64,000 nt of DNA. Source: Prado023 sp963700475. GTDB taxonomy: Bacteria; Actinomycetota; Actinomycetes; S36-B12; CAIYMF01. The position numbers and the translations under genes are program-made. The stretch's first letter is position 1, and the number at the start of each line of letters is the position of its first letter. Location: NCBI GenBank assembly GCA_963700475.1, contig CAVOXR010000007.1, positions 183,521 through 247,520 of the forward strand. The letters are read 5' to 3'. Below are positions 11,535 through 19,746 of the stretch, piece after piece. The notes beneath the pieces were generated by a model. The model worked only from the letters and a program-made list of their open reading frames with translations. It had not been told where the DNA came from and made no database searches.

Positions 11535-12047
11535 ATGACAACAGCCGTCCTGCACACGTCCCTCGGTGACATCCGAATCACCCTCTTCGACAACCATGCC
11601 CCGAAGACGGTGAAGAACTTCGTGGGGCTGTCCGACGGGACACTCGAATGGACCGATCCTCGGACCGGCCGTCCCGGCGAGGGCCCCCTGTACACCGACG
11701 TGATCTTCCACCGGGTGATCCGCGGCTTCATGATCCAGGGCGGGGACCCGACGGGGACCGGTCGTGGCGGACCCGGATACCGGTTCGGTGATGAGTTCCA
11801 CCCGGAGCTGGTCTTCGATCGGTCCTACCTGCTGGCGATGGCCAACGCGGGACCCGGTACCAACGGCAGTCAGTTCTTCATCACGGTGGGAAAGACGCCG
11901 CACCTGAACCGCAAGCACACGATCTTCGGCGAGGTGGCGGACCAGCCGAGCCGCGACGTCGTCGACGCGATCGCCACGACACCGGTGGGTCCCGGTGACC
12001 GTCCTGTGACGGACGTCGTCATCACCTCGGTGACCATCGAGCAGTGA
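11535..12047 (+). CDS. ppiA: Cyclophilin-type peptidyl-prolyl cis-trans isomerase
   Basis: This 170-residue cyclophilin catalyses proline cis-trans isomerisation and is probably cytoplasmic, since no signal peptide is seen. The signature FHRVIRGFMIQGGDPTGTG and the GSQFFIT motif are present, and the length matches small bacterial cyclophilins. I use the ATG at 11535 because homology starts at MTTAVLHTSLGDIRITLF; the open frame runs upstream into the tRNA-tail element and is not coding there. The stop overlaps the next start as GTGA, linking it to the rhomboid gene, as in Mycobacterium. Confidence 0.96.
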   Translation: MTTAVLHTSLGDIRITLFDNHAPKTVKNFVGLSDGTLEWTDPRTGRPGEGPLYTDVIFHRVIRGFMIQGGDPTGTGRGGPGYRFGDEFHPELVFDRSYLLAMANAGPGTNGSQFFITVGKTPHLNRKHTIFGEVADQPSRDVVDAIATTPVGPGDRPVTDVVITSVTIEQ

Positions 12048-12919
12048 GCTACGGCCTGCCGGCGGAGGCCGCTCCGCCCGCGCCTGTCTGCTATGTGCAT
12101 CCGGATCGGGAGACCTGGATCCAGTGCACCCGGTGCGGTCGCCCGATCTGCCCGGAGTGCATGACGGCTGCTGCTGTTGGCTACCAGTGCCCTGAGTGCG
12201 TTCGGGCGGGGGCGGCCTCGATACCCACCTCGCGGACGGTGTTCGGCGGGAAGCTCACCCGCGATGGTGGGGTCACCGTGTCGCTGATGGGCGTCTGCGC
12301 CTTCCTCTTCGTCACGATCACGTTGCTCGACCTGGCCGGTGGACTGGCCCGGTGGGGGATGCAGCCGCTGGCCATCGCCCTGGACGACCAGTGGTTCCGG
12401 CTGGTCTCCTCGATCTTCCTGCATGCGGGCTGGTTGCACATCGGCTTCAACATGTACGTGCTCTACGTCCTCGGCCCGCCGCTCGAGCGTGTCCTGGGAC
12501 ACGGCCGCTACCTGACCCTGTACATGCTCTCCGGAATCGGCGGCTCAGTCGCCTCGTACTGGTTCTCCCCGGTCAACACGTTGTCCGTGGGGGCCAGTGG
12601 TGCCATCTTCGGCCTGATGACCGCCTGGATCGTCGTCGGACGTCGGCTCGAGCGCGACGTGACCCAGATCATGGTCCTCCTGGGGATCAACATCGCGCTG
12701 GGGTTCTTCCTCGGTGGGGTCGACTGGCGGGCGCACCTCGGCGGGGCGGTGACCGGTGCCCTCGTGGCGCTGGTGCTCACCACCGGCCGCGGCCAGCAGG
12801 CTCGGACCCAGGTCGGCCGCCAGGCCGCGGCCTCCGGTGCGGTCCTGGTGGGGCTCATCCTGCTGACCGTCGTCCGGACCGGTCAGATCCAGGACATGGT
12901 CCCCGCGTTGCTCGGCTGA
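12044..12919 (+). CDS. Rhomboid family intramembrane serine protease with zinc-ribbon-like N-terminus
   Basis: This 291-residue membrane protease has an N-terminal Cys/His cluster (CYVHPDRET..CTRCGRPICPECM..CPEC, residues 17-50) that probably binds zinc, followed by about six membrane helices. The catalytic Ser185 lies in VGASGAIFG and His231 in WRAHLGG, the standard Ser-His dyad. HIGFNMYVLYVLG is the conserved L1/TM2 region. The GTG start overlaps the ppiA stop. Substrates are unknown. Confidence 0.94.
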   Translation: MSYGLPAEAAPPAPVCYVHPDRETWIQCTRCGRPICPECMTAAAVGYQCPECVRAGAASIPTSRTVFGGKLTRDGGVTVSLMGVCAFLFVTITLLDLAGGLARWGMQPLAIALDDQWFRLVSSIFLHAGWLHIGFNMYVLYVLGPPLERVLGHGRYLTLYMLSGIGGSVASYWFSPVNTLSVGASGAIFGLMTAWIVVGRRLERDVTQIMVLLGINIALGFFLGGVDWRAHLGGAVTGALVALVLTTGRGQQARTQVGRQAAASGAVLVGLILLTVVRTGQIQDMVPALLG

Positions 12920-12994
12920 GGACCCGGGGTACGATGCGGCCCTGTCGCCGCGTGAGGTGGCGTCGAGCGTGCCGTGGTGGTCAGAGAGGAAGAC

Positions 12995-13249
12995 ATGCCG
13001 GAGTCCAAGGGCCGGGGAACGCCCAAGCCGCGTCCTGCGCCGGCGGCCCCCAAGAAGGACGTCCCCACCACCTCCCCCCGCTGGCTGGTGCCCGTCATGC
13101 TCGGGTGCTTCATCCTCGGCCTGCTGTGGATAGTTGCGTACTACATCGCTCCGGGGATGCCGGTCATGTCCTCCCTGGGGCGCTGGAACATGGTGATCGG
13201 GTTCGGACTGATCATGGTCGGGTTCGGATTGTCCACGAAGTGGCGTTGA
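12995..13249 (+). CDS. crgA: Cell division protein CrgA
   Basis: This 84-residue protein has a basic Pro/Lys-rich N-terminus and two membrane helices (about residues 31-50 and 66-80). It ends GFGLSTKWR, close to the CrgA family. CrgA coordinates FtsZ, FtsI and FtsQ at the septum in mycobacteria and controls the timing of sporulation septation in Streptomyces. The ATG at 12995 is preceded by AGAGAGGAAG. The gene converges on the sortase cluster. Confidence 0.95.
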   Translation: MPESKGRGTPKPRPAPAAPKKDVPTTSPRWLVPVMLGCFILGLLWIVAYYIAPGMPVMSSLGRWNMVIGFGLIMVGFGLSTKWR

Positions 13250-13399
13250 CCGGGATAAATCACCCCAATTCGCCGGATGGAGAGCGGATTCCGGTGACGC
13301 GGGTCACGTTCCGTCACCTGCCTCGCTGAGGCGCTCGAGGGACCGCGCATGAGCTCAGTTCTACGCACAGTGACTGTACGAGCACCAGAAGACTACGAA

Positions 13400-13606
13400 T
13401 TACACCGATGTAGTTCTATCCCCAGGTGTGGATAACCCTGTGGACGACCATCCCTCAACGGTCACGTCGGTGAAGGGCAACCGTGGCTCGAGCCACGGGA
13501 AGACCCAGGTGAAGAGCACGAGGACGAGCCCTGCGAAGGCAAGCGCGCAGATGAGCGCCCGAACGGCCGTGGGCCCGGGCAGATGGTTCCAGATCCAGCC
13601 GTACAT
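13400..13606 (-). CDS. Small membrane protein downstream of the class E sortase
   Basis: This 68-residue frame starts MYGWIWNHLPGPTAVRAL and has one strong membrane helix (residues ~16-38) followed by PRLPFTDVTV. Similar small proteins accompany actinobacterial sortases at this locus; no function is known. The ATG follows the sortase TAG directly (TAGATG), indicating tight coupling. Its 3' end, ending TAA at 13402-13400, overlaps a cluster of DnaA-box-like sequences. Confidence 0.8.
   Translation of the reverse strand: MYGWIWNHLPGPTAVRALICALAFAGLVLVLFTWVFPWLEPRLPFTDVTVEGWSSTGLSTPGDRTTSV
13416..13447. other. DnaA-box cluster outside oriC (crgA side)
   Basis: TGTGGATAA at 13427-13435 is a perfect consensus DnaA box. 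It is flanked by CTATCCCCA at 13416-13424 (two mismatches) and TGTGGACGA at 13439-13447 (one mismatch). The preceding ~60 bases are relatively AT-rich. It lies about 11 kb from oriC; a role is not established. Confidence 0.55.
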
Positions 13607-14356
13607 CTACCGGCCCGCCTCGATCTCCGGGGGGATCTCCCCGTCGGCCTTGTCGTAACTCGTGGTGAGGTCGCCCCACCACACCCACCTGGTCGTGTGA
13701 CCCCAGCGTGGGTTGCACGTGGTCAGCGTGATCAAGCGGTCGATGGGACTGGCGCCTGGGTCGCCGGGAACCGGATCGATGACCCAGGTGTCCGTCGGGG
13801 CCACGATCTGGTCGCGCCGCAGCGTGTACTCGAACCACGAGTCCTGGGTCTCGACGAAGACCTTGTCGCCCACGCGCAGCTGGTCGATGTCCCGGAACGG
13901 CTCGCCGTTGGTTGCACGGTGGGCGGCGACGGCGAAGTTGCCCTTCTCGCCCGGCAGCTGGGTCGTCGGGTAGTGCCCGATCCCCCGCGCCAGGTCAGGG
14001 AGCCCCACACTCTCCAGGACCGGCATCCCCCAGACCTTGTCACTCAGGCGCGGGATGTACATCAGGGCGAACGCATCGCCGATCTCCGGCCGAGCCTGGG
14101 GATCCTCGCCCGGGTCGTCCGGGTCGCCCGGGTCGCTGGACCCATCTGTGGCCGGAATCGCCCACGAGTCCTGCAGATCGGTGGCGATCTGGTCGGAGGC
14201 CCTCTGCGCAGTGACGTTCGTCCACATCAGCTGATACGCGACGAACAGCAGCAACAGGACGCCCACGGTGATGAGCAGCTCGCCGAGGACGCCCACGGCG
14301 GACCAGGCGCGCGAGGGGGGCCTGCGAGTGGCCTCCTCAGTCTGGGGGGCGGTCAT
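13607..14356 (-). CDS. srtE: Class E sortase
   Basis: This 249-residue transpeptidase anchors surface proteins to the envelope. One N-terminal signal-anchor helix (about 23-42) precedes a Pro/Asp-rich spacer and the sortase fold. The catalytic triad is visible as His146 (FAVAAHRATNGEP), Cys214 (LITLTTCNPRW) and Arg223 (TTRWVWWG). The TTC followed by NPRWGHTTR pattern is typical of class E, the actinobacterial housekeeping type that recognises LAXTG-like signals. Its start overlaps the stop of the DUF881 gene upstream. Confidence 0.95.
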   Translation of the reverse strand: MTAPQTEEATRRPPSRAWSAVGVLGELLITVGVLLLLFVAYQLMWTNVTAQRASDQIATDLQDSWAIPATDGSSDPGDPDDPGEDPQARPEIGDAFALMYIPRLSDKVWGMPVLESVGLPDLARGIGHYPTTQLPGEKGNFAVAAHRATNGEPFRDIDQLRVGDKVFVETQDSWFEYTLRRDQIVAPTDTWVIDPVPGDPGASPIDRLITLTTCNPRWGHTTRWVWWGDLTTSYDKADGEIPPEIEAGR

Positions 14357-15207
14357 CGGACCACCTGGGCATCGTTGGTCGACAGCGGGCCCGTGTAGGC
14401 CGGCAGGACCAGCTCACGCGAGGCCTTCTGCTCGTAGCGCATCCCCACCACCCCCGCCCACTGTCGGAAGAACTGCACCGACTCGTCCTCCTCGAGCGCC
14501 TGGGTCATCCGGTCCAGGTCCCCAACCCCGGCGATGACGAAGGGCGGCGAGTAGACCTGCCCCTGCAGGATCACGGTGTTCCCCACGCAGCGCACCGAGC
14601 TGGTGCTGATCAACCGCTGTCCCATGACAGTGACCCCCGAGGCTCCCCCGCGCCAGAGGGCGTTCACGACGCCCTGGACGTCCTGCTGGTGGACGATGTA
14701 GTCATCGCCGGTCAACCCGTCAGGCAGAGGGTCGGGCGCGTCCGCGTCGTCGAGTGTCACTGTGACACCGGGCCCCACAACCTCGGTCAGTCCCACCACG
14801 GGGGCCAACTCGGCGATCTGCTCGTTCGTGCGCTCGAGGGCGATCCCCGGATCACTCTGGGACTGCAGGGCGGCGAGCTCGGTGGTCAGCCGGTCGACAT
14901 CGCCCTGGAGGGCGCCGTTCTGCTCAGCGCGGTCGGCGATGGCATCGTGGAGTCCCCCGGTGCGGTCCAGCCGCAGGATTCCGTCCTCGGATGCGGTCGC
15001 ACTGGCGATGAACATGGCCCCTGCGATGGCGAACACCCCGCCGGCGACAAGATCGGGCCAGCGCACCCTGCGTCGACGGCGGGCAGGCACGTGCCGCTGT
15101 CCCGTTGGTGCGGCGCCTGCCGCGGGGTCCAGGACCTCGGTCGCGGCCGGGGCCGGACGCGCCGGATCCACGGATCCGGGGTCGGGCTCGCCGAGGGGGG
15201 AGTGCAC
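14353..15207 (-). CDS. DUF881 family membrane protein
   Basis: This 284-residue protein has a Pro-rich N-terminus, one membrane helix near residues 53-75 (DLVAGGVFAIAGAMFIAS), a short coiled-coil-like stretch and the conserved DUF881 domain (GPGVTVTLDDADAPDPLPDG, DYIVHQQDVQGVVNALWRGGA, MGQRLIS). Family members are predicted extracytoplasmic proteins found next to division or sortase genes. I use the GTG at 15207; the open frame runs 13 codons further upstream, overlapping the pabA start. The overlap with srtE (ATGA) indicates an operon of DUF881, srtE and the small membrane gene. Confidence 0.9.
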   Translation of the reverse strand: MHSPLGEPDPGSVDPARPAPAATEVLDPAAGAAPTGQRHVPARRRRRVRWPDLVAGGVFAIAGAMFIASATASEDGILRLDRTGGLHDAIADRAEQNGALQGDVDRLTTELAALQSQSDPGIALERTNEQIAELAPVVGLTEVVGPGVTVTLDDADAPDPLPDGLTGDDYIVHQQDVQGVVNALWRGGASGVTVMGQRLISTSSVRCVGNTVILQGQVYSPPFVIAGVGDLDRMTQALEEDESVQFFRQWAGVVGMRYEQKASRELVLPAYTGPLSTNDAQVVR

Positions 15208-15236
15208 GTGACTACGGTACCCGCGACAATGGGATC

Positions 15237-15872
15237 GTGACTGCACGCATCCTGATCGTGGACAACTACGACTCCTTCGTCTTCAACCTGGCCCAGTACC
15301 TTGCTCAGCTGGGAGCCGAGGTCGAGGTCCAGCGCAACGACGAGGTGTCCGTGGGTGATGCCGAGCGCTACGACGGCGTCCTGCTGTCCCCGGGTCCGGG
15401 GGACCCCCACGATGCCGGGGTGTGCATGGACATGGTCAGTGCCTGTGCCGGGAAGGTCCCGCTCTTCGGGGTCTGCCTGGGCCACCAGGCCATCGGAGCG
15501 GTGTTCGGCGGGGTCGTCTCCCGTGCCCCGGAGCTGCTGCACGGCAAGACCTCGATGGTCCACCACATGGGTGTCGGCGTGCTGGCAGGGTTGCCGGACC
15601 CATTCCGGGCCACGCGCTACCACTCGCTGGCGGTGGAGCGCCCGTCCTTCCCGGAGGCTCTGGAGATCACGGGCTGGACGGACTCCGGGGTCGTGATGGC
15701 CCTGCGCCACCGCGAGTTCGACATCGAGGGCGTTCAGTTCCATCCCGAGTCCGTGCTCACCGAGGGAGGGCACCTGATGCTGGCCAACTGGCTGGCGCGG
15801 TGCGGTGACCCCGGGGCCGTGCAGCGCGCTGATGGCCTGGCCCCGGTGGTGGGCGCGACCGCCGCCCCCTGA
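15237..15872 (+). CDS. pabA: Anthranilate/aminodeoxychorismate synthase glutamine amidotransferase component
   Basis: This 211-residue class I glutamine amidotransferase releases ammonia from glutamine for chorismate conversion in folate or tryptophan synthesis. The nucleophile Cys80 lies in FGVCLGHQAIG, and the His-Glu pair in VQFHPESV near the C-terminus. ILIVDNYDSFVFNL is the conserved start. The GTG at 15237 is supported by this alignment. The partner synthase component I is not in the window, so pabA versus trpG cannot be separated; position near gyrA and the sortase matches mycobacterial trpG/pabA. Confidence 0.93.
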   Translation: MTARILIVDNYDSFVFNLAQYLAQLGAEVEVQRNDEVSVGDAERYDGVLLSPGPGDPHDAGVCMDMVSACAGKVPLFGVCLGHQAIGAVFGGVVSRAPELLHGKTSMVHHMGVGVLAGLPDPFRATRYHSLAVERPSFPEALEITGWTDSGVVMALRHREFDIEGVQFHPESVLTEGGHLMLANWLARCGDPGAVQRADGLAPVVGATAAP

Positions 15873-15918
15873 GTCCCGGGTGCGAGCACCAGGGCAGCGC
15901 GCCCGTGGGGCCGAGGCC

Positions 15919-17085
15919 TCACCCCAAGGCCGACCGGAGTCGGTCCACGGCCTCGTGCAGGACCTCGGGCCGCTTGCAGAACGCCCATCTGACCCAGGAC
16001 TGTCCCACGGACAGGTCGTCGCAGAAGGGGGCCACCGGGATCGCGACCACGCCTGCCCGCCCCGGGAGCTCCGCGCAGAACTGCTCGCCGCTGTCATAGC
16101 CCACGGGCGTGACATCGGTGAGCAGGAAGTAGGTGCCCTCGCTGGGCAGCACCTCGAGCCCGAGCCCGGACAGCCCGTCGGTGAGCAGGTCGCGCTGATG
16201 GGCCAGCGTGCCTCGGAAGGTGTCCCAGTGCTCTGCCGGCAGCGCCGTCAGGCCCTCGGCCACCGCCCACTGGAACGGACCACCGGACACATAGCTCAGG
16301 TGCTGGCGGATGACGCGGACAGCGCCGATGAGGTCCGCGGGGCCGGTGGCCCAGCCCACCTTCCACCCCGTGAACGACAGGCTCTTGCCCGCCGAGCCCA
16401 CGGTGATGGTCCGCTCGGCCATGCCGGGCACCGTTGCGATGGGGATGTGCGGGTGACCGTCGAACCACAGGTGCTCGTAGGCCTCGTCGGACAGGACCAC
16501 CAGGTCCGCGGCGATCGCCTCCCGTGCGATCGCGGCCACCTCCGCGCCGGTGAGGACGGCGCCGGTGGGGTTGTGCGGCGAGTTGACGATCAGCATCCGG
16601 CTCCGGGAGGTGATCCGGGCCCGGAGCGCCGTCGGGTCCGGGCGAAATGTCCCAGGGACAGGTGGGACACTCACGCGGACCCCGCCGGCGAGATCGATGG
16701 CCGCGGCGTACAGGTCGAACCAGGGCTCGAGGACCAGCACCTCGTCACCGGGCTCCACGAATGCGAGCACAGTGGCGACGATGGCCTCCGAGGCCCCGGT
16801 GGTCACCACCACGTCGGTCGCCGGATCCCACGACAGTCCGTACCACGCCTCCTGGTGCGTGCAGATCGCGCTCCGGAGCTCGGGCAGCCCGTGCGCGGGT
16901 GGGTACTGCGCACCTCGACCCTCGGCGATGGCCGCCAGGGCAGCGTCGCGCACGAGTACGGGGCCGTCGGTGTCCGGGAACCCCTGGCCCAGGTTGATCG
17001 CCCCAACCGACCCTGCCAGGGCCGACATCTCGCCGAAGATGCTGCGGCGATGAGGCTGCATCCGCCGCACGAGTGGGTGGGTCAC
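15919..17085 (-). CDS. PLP-dependent class I/II aminotransferase (DapC / kynurenine-transaminase-like)
   Basis: This 388-residue fold-type I aminotransferase has the PLP lysine in GSAGKSLSFTGWKVGW. AINLGQGFPDTDGP at the N-terminus and NSPHNPTGAVL before the active site place it near the mycobacterial DapC / kynurenine aminotransferase group. DapC would make N-succinyl-LL-diaminopimelate, but substrate choice cannot be read from sequence. The GTG at 17085 begins the conserved MTHPLVRRMQPHRRSIFGEM; a further 59 codons open upstream are unlike the family. It converges on pabA. Confidence 0.88.
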   Translation of the reverse strand: MTHPLVRRMQPHRRSIFGEMSALAGSVGAINLGQGFPDTDGPVLVRDAALAAIAEGRGAQYPPAHGLPELRSAICTHQEAWYGLSWDPATDVVVTTGASEAIVATVLAFVEPGDEVLVLEPWFDLYAAAIDLAGGVRVSVPPVPGTFRPDPTALRARITSRSRMLIVNSPHNPTGAVLTGAEVAAIAREAIAADLVVLSDEAYEHLWFDGHPHIPIATVPGMAERTITVGSAGKSLSFTGWKVGWATGPADLIGAVRVIRQHLSYVSGGPFQWAVAEGLTALPAEHWDTFRGTLAHQRDLLTDGLSGLGLEVLPSEGTYFLLTDVTPVGYDSGEQFCAELPGRAGVVAIPVAPFCDDLSVGQSWVRWAFCKRPEVLHEAVDRLRSALG

Positions 17086-17125
17086 TGACCCACCCCAGCG
17101 TTCTGGTGTCGCTGGTACACCTCGG

Positions 17126-17899
17126 TCACCTGCGTCCGGCGCGGGACTGAGCGATCCGGTTGCCCGTCCGGCGCAGGAGGGGTCGCGGGGTGTACTGGGC
17201 GACGAGCGCCAGGGTGCCGTAGCGCTTGGACGGGACGCTGACGGCACGTCCTGCACGTGCATCCCGCAGCCCGTCTCGGGCGACCCGGCGAGCGTCCAGC
17301 CACGCCCATTCCGGGAGGAACACCATGTCCATGTCCGCCCGCTCGTGGAACTCCGTGTGGGTGAACCCCGGGCAGACTGCCGTGGCGCTCACCCCGGTCC
17401 CGGACAACTCCGCTCCGAGACCCTCGGTGAAGACGGTGACCCAGGACTTCGCCGCTGCGTAGGTGCCCATCGGCACCCATCCGGCCACGCTGGACACGTT
17501 GATCACGATTCCGCGTCCGCGTAGCACCATGCCCGGAAGGGCGGCATGGGTCAGCCGCAACGTGGCTCGGACCAGGACATCGAGCAGTCGTTCCTCATCG
17601 GGCAGGTCGCCACCGACGAAGCCCTGGTTGACGCCGAACCCTGCGTTGTTCACCAGGACGTCGATGGGATCTGAGGTGTCGGCCAGCCGGTCCATCACTG
17701 CCCTGCATCCGGCGTCGGTGGCCAGGTCGGCGGCGAGGACCTCCGCGGCAATGCCGTGCTCGGTCGCGAGCCGCGCGGCCAGCACCTCGAGCCGCTCGGT
17801 GTCACGGGCGACGAGGACGAGGTCCGATCCTTCGGCGGCCAGCTCCTCAGCGAAGGCCAGGCCTATCCCGGCGGTGGCGCCTGTGATGCATGCAGTCAT
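17126..17899 (-). CDS. Short-chain dehydrogenase/reductase
   Basis: This 257-residue classical SDR has the cofactor motif TGATAGIG at residues 6-13, NNAGFG, and the catalytic YAAAK with an upstream Ser in NVSSVAGW. The family reduces or oxidises carbonyl/alcohol groups with NAD(P)H. Overall pattern (MTACITGATAGIGLAFAEEL) resembles the DltE/YqjQ-like SDRs; the substrate is unknown. It lies 40 bases upstream of the aminotransferase on the same strand and may be co-transcribed with it. Confidence 0.9.
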   Translation of the reverse strand: MTACITGATAGIGLAFAEELAAEGSDLVLVARDTERLEVLAARLATEHGIAAEVLAADLATDAGCRAVMDRLADTSDPIDVLVNNAGFGVNQGFVGGDLPDEERLLDVLVRATLRLTHAALPGMVLRGRGIVINVSSVAGWVPMGTYAAAKSWVTVFTEGLGAELSGTGVSATAVCPGFTHTEFHERADMDMVFLPEWAWLDARRVARDGLRDARAGRAVSVPSKRYGTLALVAQYTPRPLLRRTGNRIAQSRAGRR

Positions 17900-17922
17900 G
17901 GGCCCAGTGTGCCCCGAGCCGG

Positions 17923-18435
17923 TCAGGGCATCGAGTCGGGCCAGCCCTTGGCGATGGCGGTCACGGCCGCGATCGGATCGCCCTCGACGGTCGACCAGCC
18001 GCGCAGACGTGCCGCGGCTGCCGGAGCGCCGTCGGCGTCCGGGCTGGTCACGTGGACCACAGGGGCGTCCGGCCAGTCAGTTCCCGCCCGGCTGGGGTCG
18101 GGCAGGGGTCCATCGACCAGCACGTAGGCCACGACGCTGCGGCGTGAGGCCCGTTGGGAGAACCCCAGCGCCGGGACGGCCCGGTTTGCCTCCCCGGAGC
18201 TGACCAGGATCAGCGGGCCCTCCACCTGCGCCGCCGTGATGGCGATGGCCTGGTCGGCCACCCACGCCGCGATCCCCAGGCGCTCGTCGGTCGCCTCCGC
18301 GCCCTGGCGGGGCTGCATGTGCGGGATCACCACGGGGATGCCCCACCCGGCGAGGACGCCCGCGAGCTCGCGGCGCGGCCCGTCGGGCGCGCCCGGGTCG
18401 AGGGTCGGGCACAGGACGACCGTGACGCCGGTCAT
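17923..18435 (-). CDS. Small alpha/beta-hydrolase-like protein of unknown function
   Basis: This 170-residue protein begins MTGVTVVLCPTLDPGAP and has a possible nucleophile elbow LVSSGEANRAV instead of a canonical GxSxG. The short length implies a lidless alpha/beta fold. Its start lies one base after the pyrE stop, so it is probably translated with pyrE. I do not recognise a specific family beyond general actinobacterial hypothetical hydrolases; enzymatic activity is uncertain. Confidence 0.7.
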   Translation of the reverse strand: MTGVTVVLCPTLDPGAPDGPRRELAGVLAGWGIPVVIPHMQPRQGAEATDERLGIAAWVADQAIAITAAQVEGPLILVSSGEANRAVPALGFSQRASRRSVVAYVLVDGPLPDPSRAGTDWPDAPVVHVTSPDADGAPAAAARLRGWSTVEGDPIAAVTAIAKGWPDSMP

Positions 18436-18436
18436 G

Positions 18437-18976
18437 TCAGTCGAGGCCCAGGTCGGCCAACTGGTAGGCGGCCCGGTACTCCAGTCCCGCCTCGGCGATC
18501 ATGCCGGCGGCGCCGCGCTCGACGATCACGGCCACCCCCACCACCTCGGCACCGGCCTCCCGCAGTGCCTCGACGGCGGTCATCACCGACCCGCCGGTCG
18601 TGGAGGTGTCCTCCACGGCCAGCACGCGCCTGCCCGCGACGTCGGGGCCCTCGATCCGCCGCTGCAGCCCGTGGGCCTTCTCCGCCTTGCGCACCACGAA
18701 GGCATCCAACTGCTGGCCACGGGCCGCCGCGGCGTGCAGCATGGCGGTGGCGACCGGGTCGGCCCCGAGGGTCAGCCCGCCGACCGCGTCGTAGGACAGG
18801 TCCGAGGTCAGGTCGAGCATGACCTCGCCCACGAGAGGGGCGGCGTGCCCGTCCAGGGTCACCCGTCGCAGGTCGACGTAGTAGTCGGCCTCCCGTCCCG
18901 AGGACAGCACGACCCGGCCGTGCACGACGGCCTTGGTCCGGATCTGGTCGAGGAGTTGCTCACGCGCGTCAGTCAC
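18437..18976 (-). CDS. pyrE: Orotate phosphoribosyltransferase
   Basis: This 179-residue type I phosphoribosyltransferase converts orotate and PRPP to OMP in pyrimidine synthesis. The PRPP-binding motif VLAVEDTSTTGGS is clear. VVRKAEKAHGLQRRIEG is the flexible catalytic loop, and LSSGREADYYVDLRRV the N-terminal signature. I chose the GTG at 18976, which begins MTDAREQLLDQI; a long in-frame opening upstream crosses dedA and is spurious. In Mycobacterium pyrE and a TrmH methyltransferase are also neighbours. Confidence 0.96.
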   Translation of the reverse strand: MTDAREQLLDQIRTKAVVHGRVVLSSGREADYYVDLRRVTLDGHAAPLVGEVMLDLTSDLSYDAVGGLTLGADPVATAMLHAAAARGQQLDAFVVRKAEKAHGLQRRIEGPDVAGRRVLAVEDTSTTGGSVMTAVEALREAGAEVVGVAVIVERGAAGMIAEAGLEYRAAYQLADLGLD

Positions 18977-19038
18977 GTCAACAACCCTAGGTCCTGCGCG
19001 GGGATGCGGAACGCAGCGCCGCACGGCGCGGGCCGACG

Positions 19039-19737
19039 TCAGGACGCAGGCTCTGGGGCGGCAGCCTGCGCTGCCTTCGATTCGCGGCGGTGCCGGAAGG
19101 TCTCGAACCCGATGGGGATGATCGACAGCGCGACGATCCCGATGAGGATCAGCTCGATGTGGTCCTTCACGAACGGGATACCGCCGAGGTAGTAGCCGAG
19201 CAGGGTCACGCCCGTGGCCCACACGACTCCGCCGATGGTCGAGTACAGGGCGTAGGTGCGCAGGTCCATCCGCCCGACCCCGGCCATGGCCGTGATGAAC
19301 GTCCGCACGATCGGCACGAACCGGGCCAGCACGATCGCCCGTGACCCGTACTTGTCGAAGAACGAGTGGGTCTTGTCGACGTACTCCTGGCGGAAGAATC
19401 GCGACTCCGGCCGGTTGAACAGCGGCGGTCCGGCGCGGTACCCGATCCAGTAGCCCGTGAGGTTGCCCGCGACAGCCGCGATGGACAGCAGGACGCACGC
19501 GACCTGGATGGGGATGTCGATCACGCCGCTGGCGATGAACAGGCCCACCATGAACAGCAGCGAGTCCCCCGGCAGGAAGAAGCCGATGAGCAGCCCGCAC
19601 TCGGCGAAGATGATCCCCAGGGCGATCCAGAAGGCGGCTGTGCCGAACCGGTCGAGGTTCTGCGGGTCCAGCCAGTCGGGGCCCAGGGTGCTCACGATCG
19701 TGGGGACCGCCGACGCGACGGACAGGCTCAGGCTCAC
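19039..19737 (-). CDS. DedA family membrane protein (SNARE-associated/VTT domain)
   Basis: This 232-residue polytopic protein shows the DedA hallmarks: ECGLLIGFFLPGDSLLF near residue 46-62, the amphipathic Tyr/Phe-rich segment FFDKYGSRAIVLARFVPIVRTFI, and GVGRMDLRTYALYSTIGG. DedA proteins are implicated in recycling lipid carriers such as undecaprenyl phosphate and phospholipids and in envelope stress tolerance. It is encoded between TrmH and pyrE on the same strand, with 10 bases separating it from the TrmH stop. Confidence 0.95.
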   Translation of the reverse strand: MSLSLSVASAVPTIVSTLGPDWLDPQNLDRFGTAAFWIALGIIFAECGLLIGFFLPGDSLLFMVGLFIASGVIDIPIQVACVLLSIAAVAGNLTGYWIGYRAGPPLFNRPESRFFRQEYVDKTHSFFDKYGSRAIVLARFVPIVRTFITAMAGVGRMDLRTYALYSTIGGVVWATGVTLLGYYLGGIPFVKDHIELILIGIVALSIIPIGFETFRHRRESKAAQAAAPEPAS

Positions 19738-19746
19738 CTCACAAGG

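Noticed and set aside
11214..11918. Long minus-strand frame antisense to tRNA-Ala with a RGLEPLTPALQRRCSAS end
   Set aside because: This peptide is the known phantom produced by reading tRNA genes antisense; the tRNA and ppiA explain the region.
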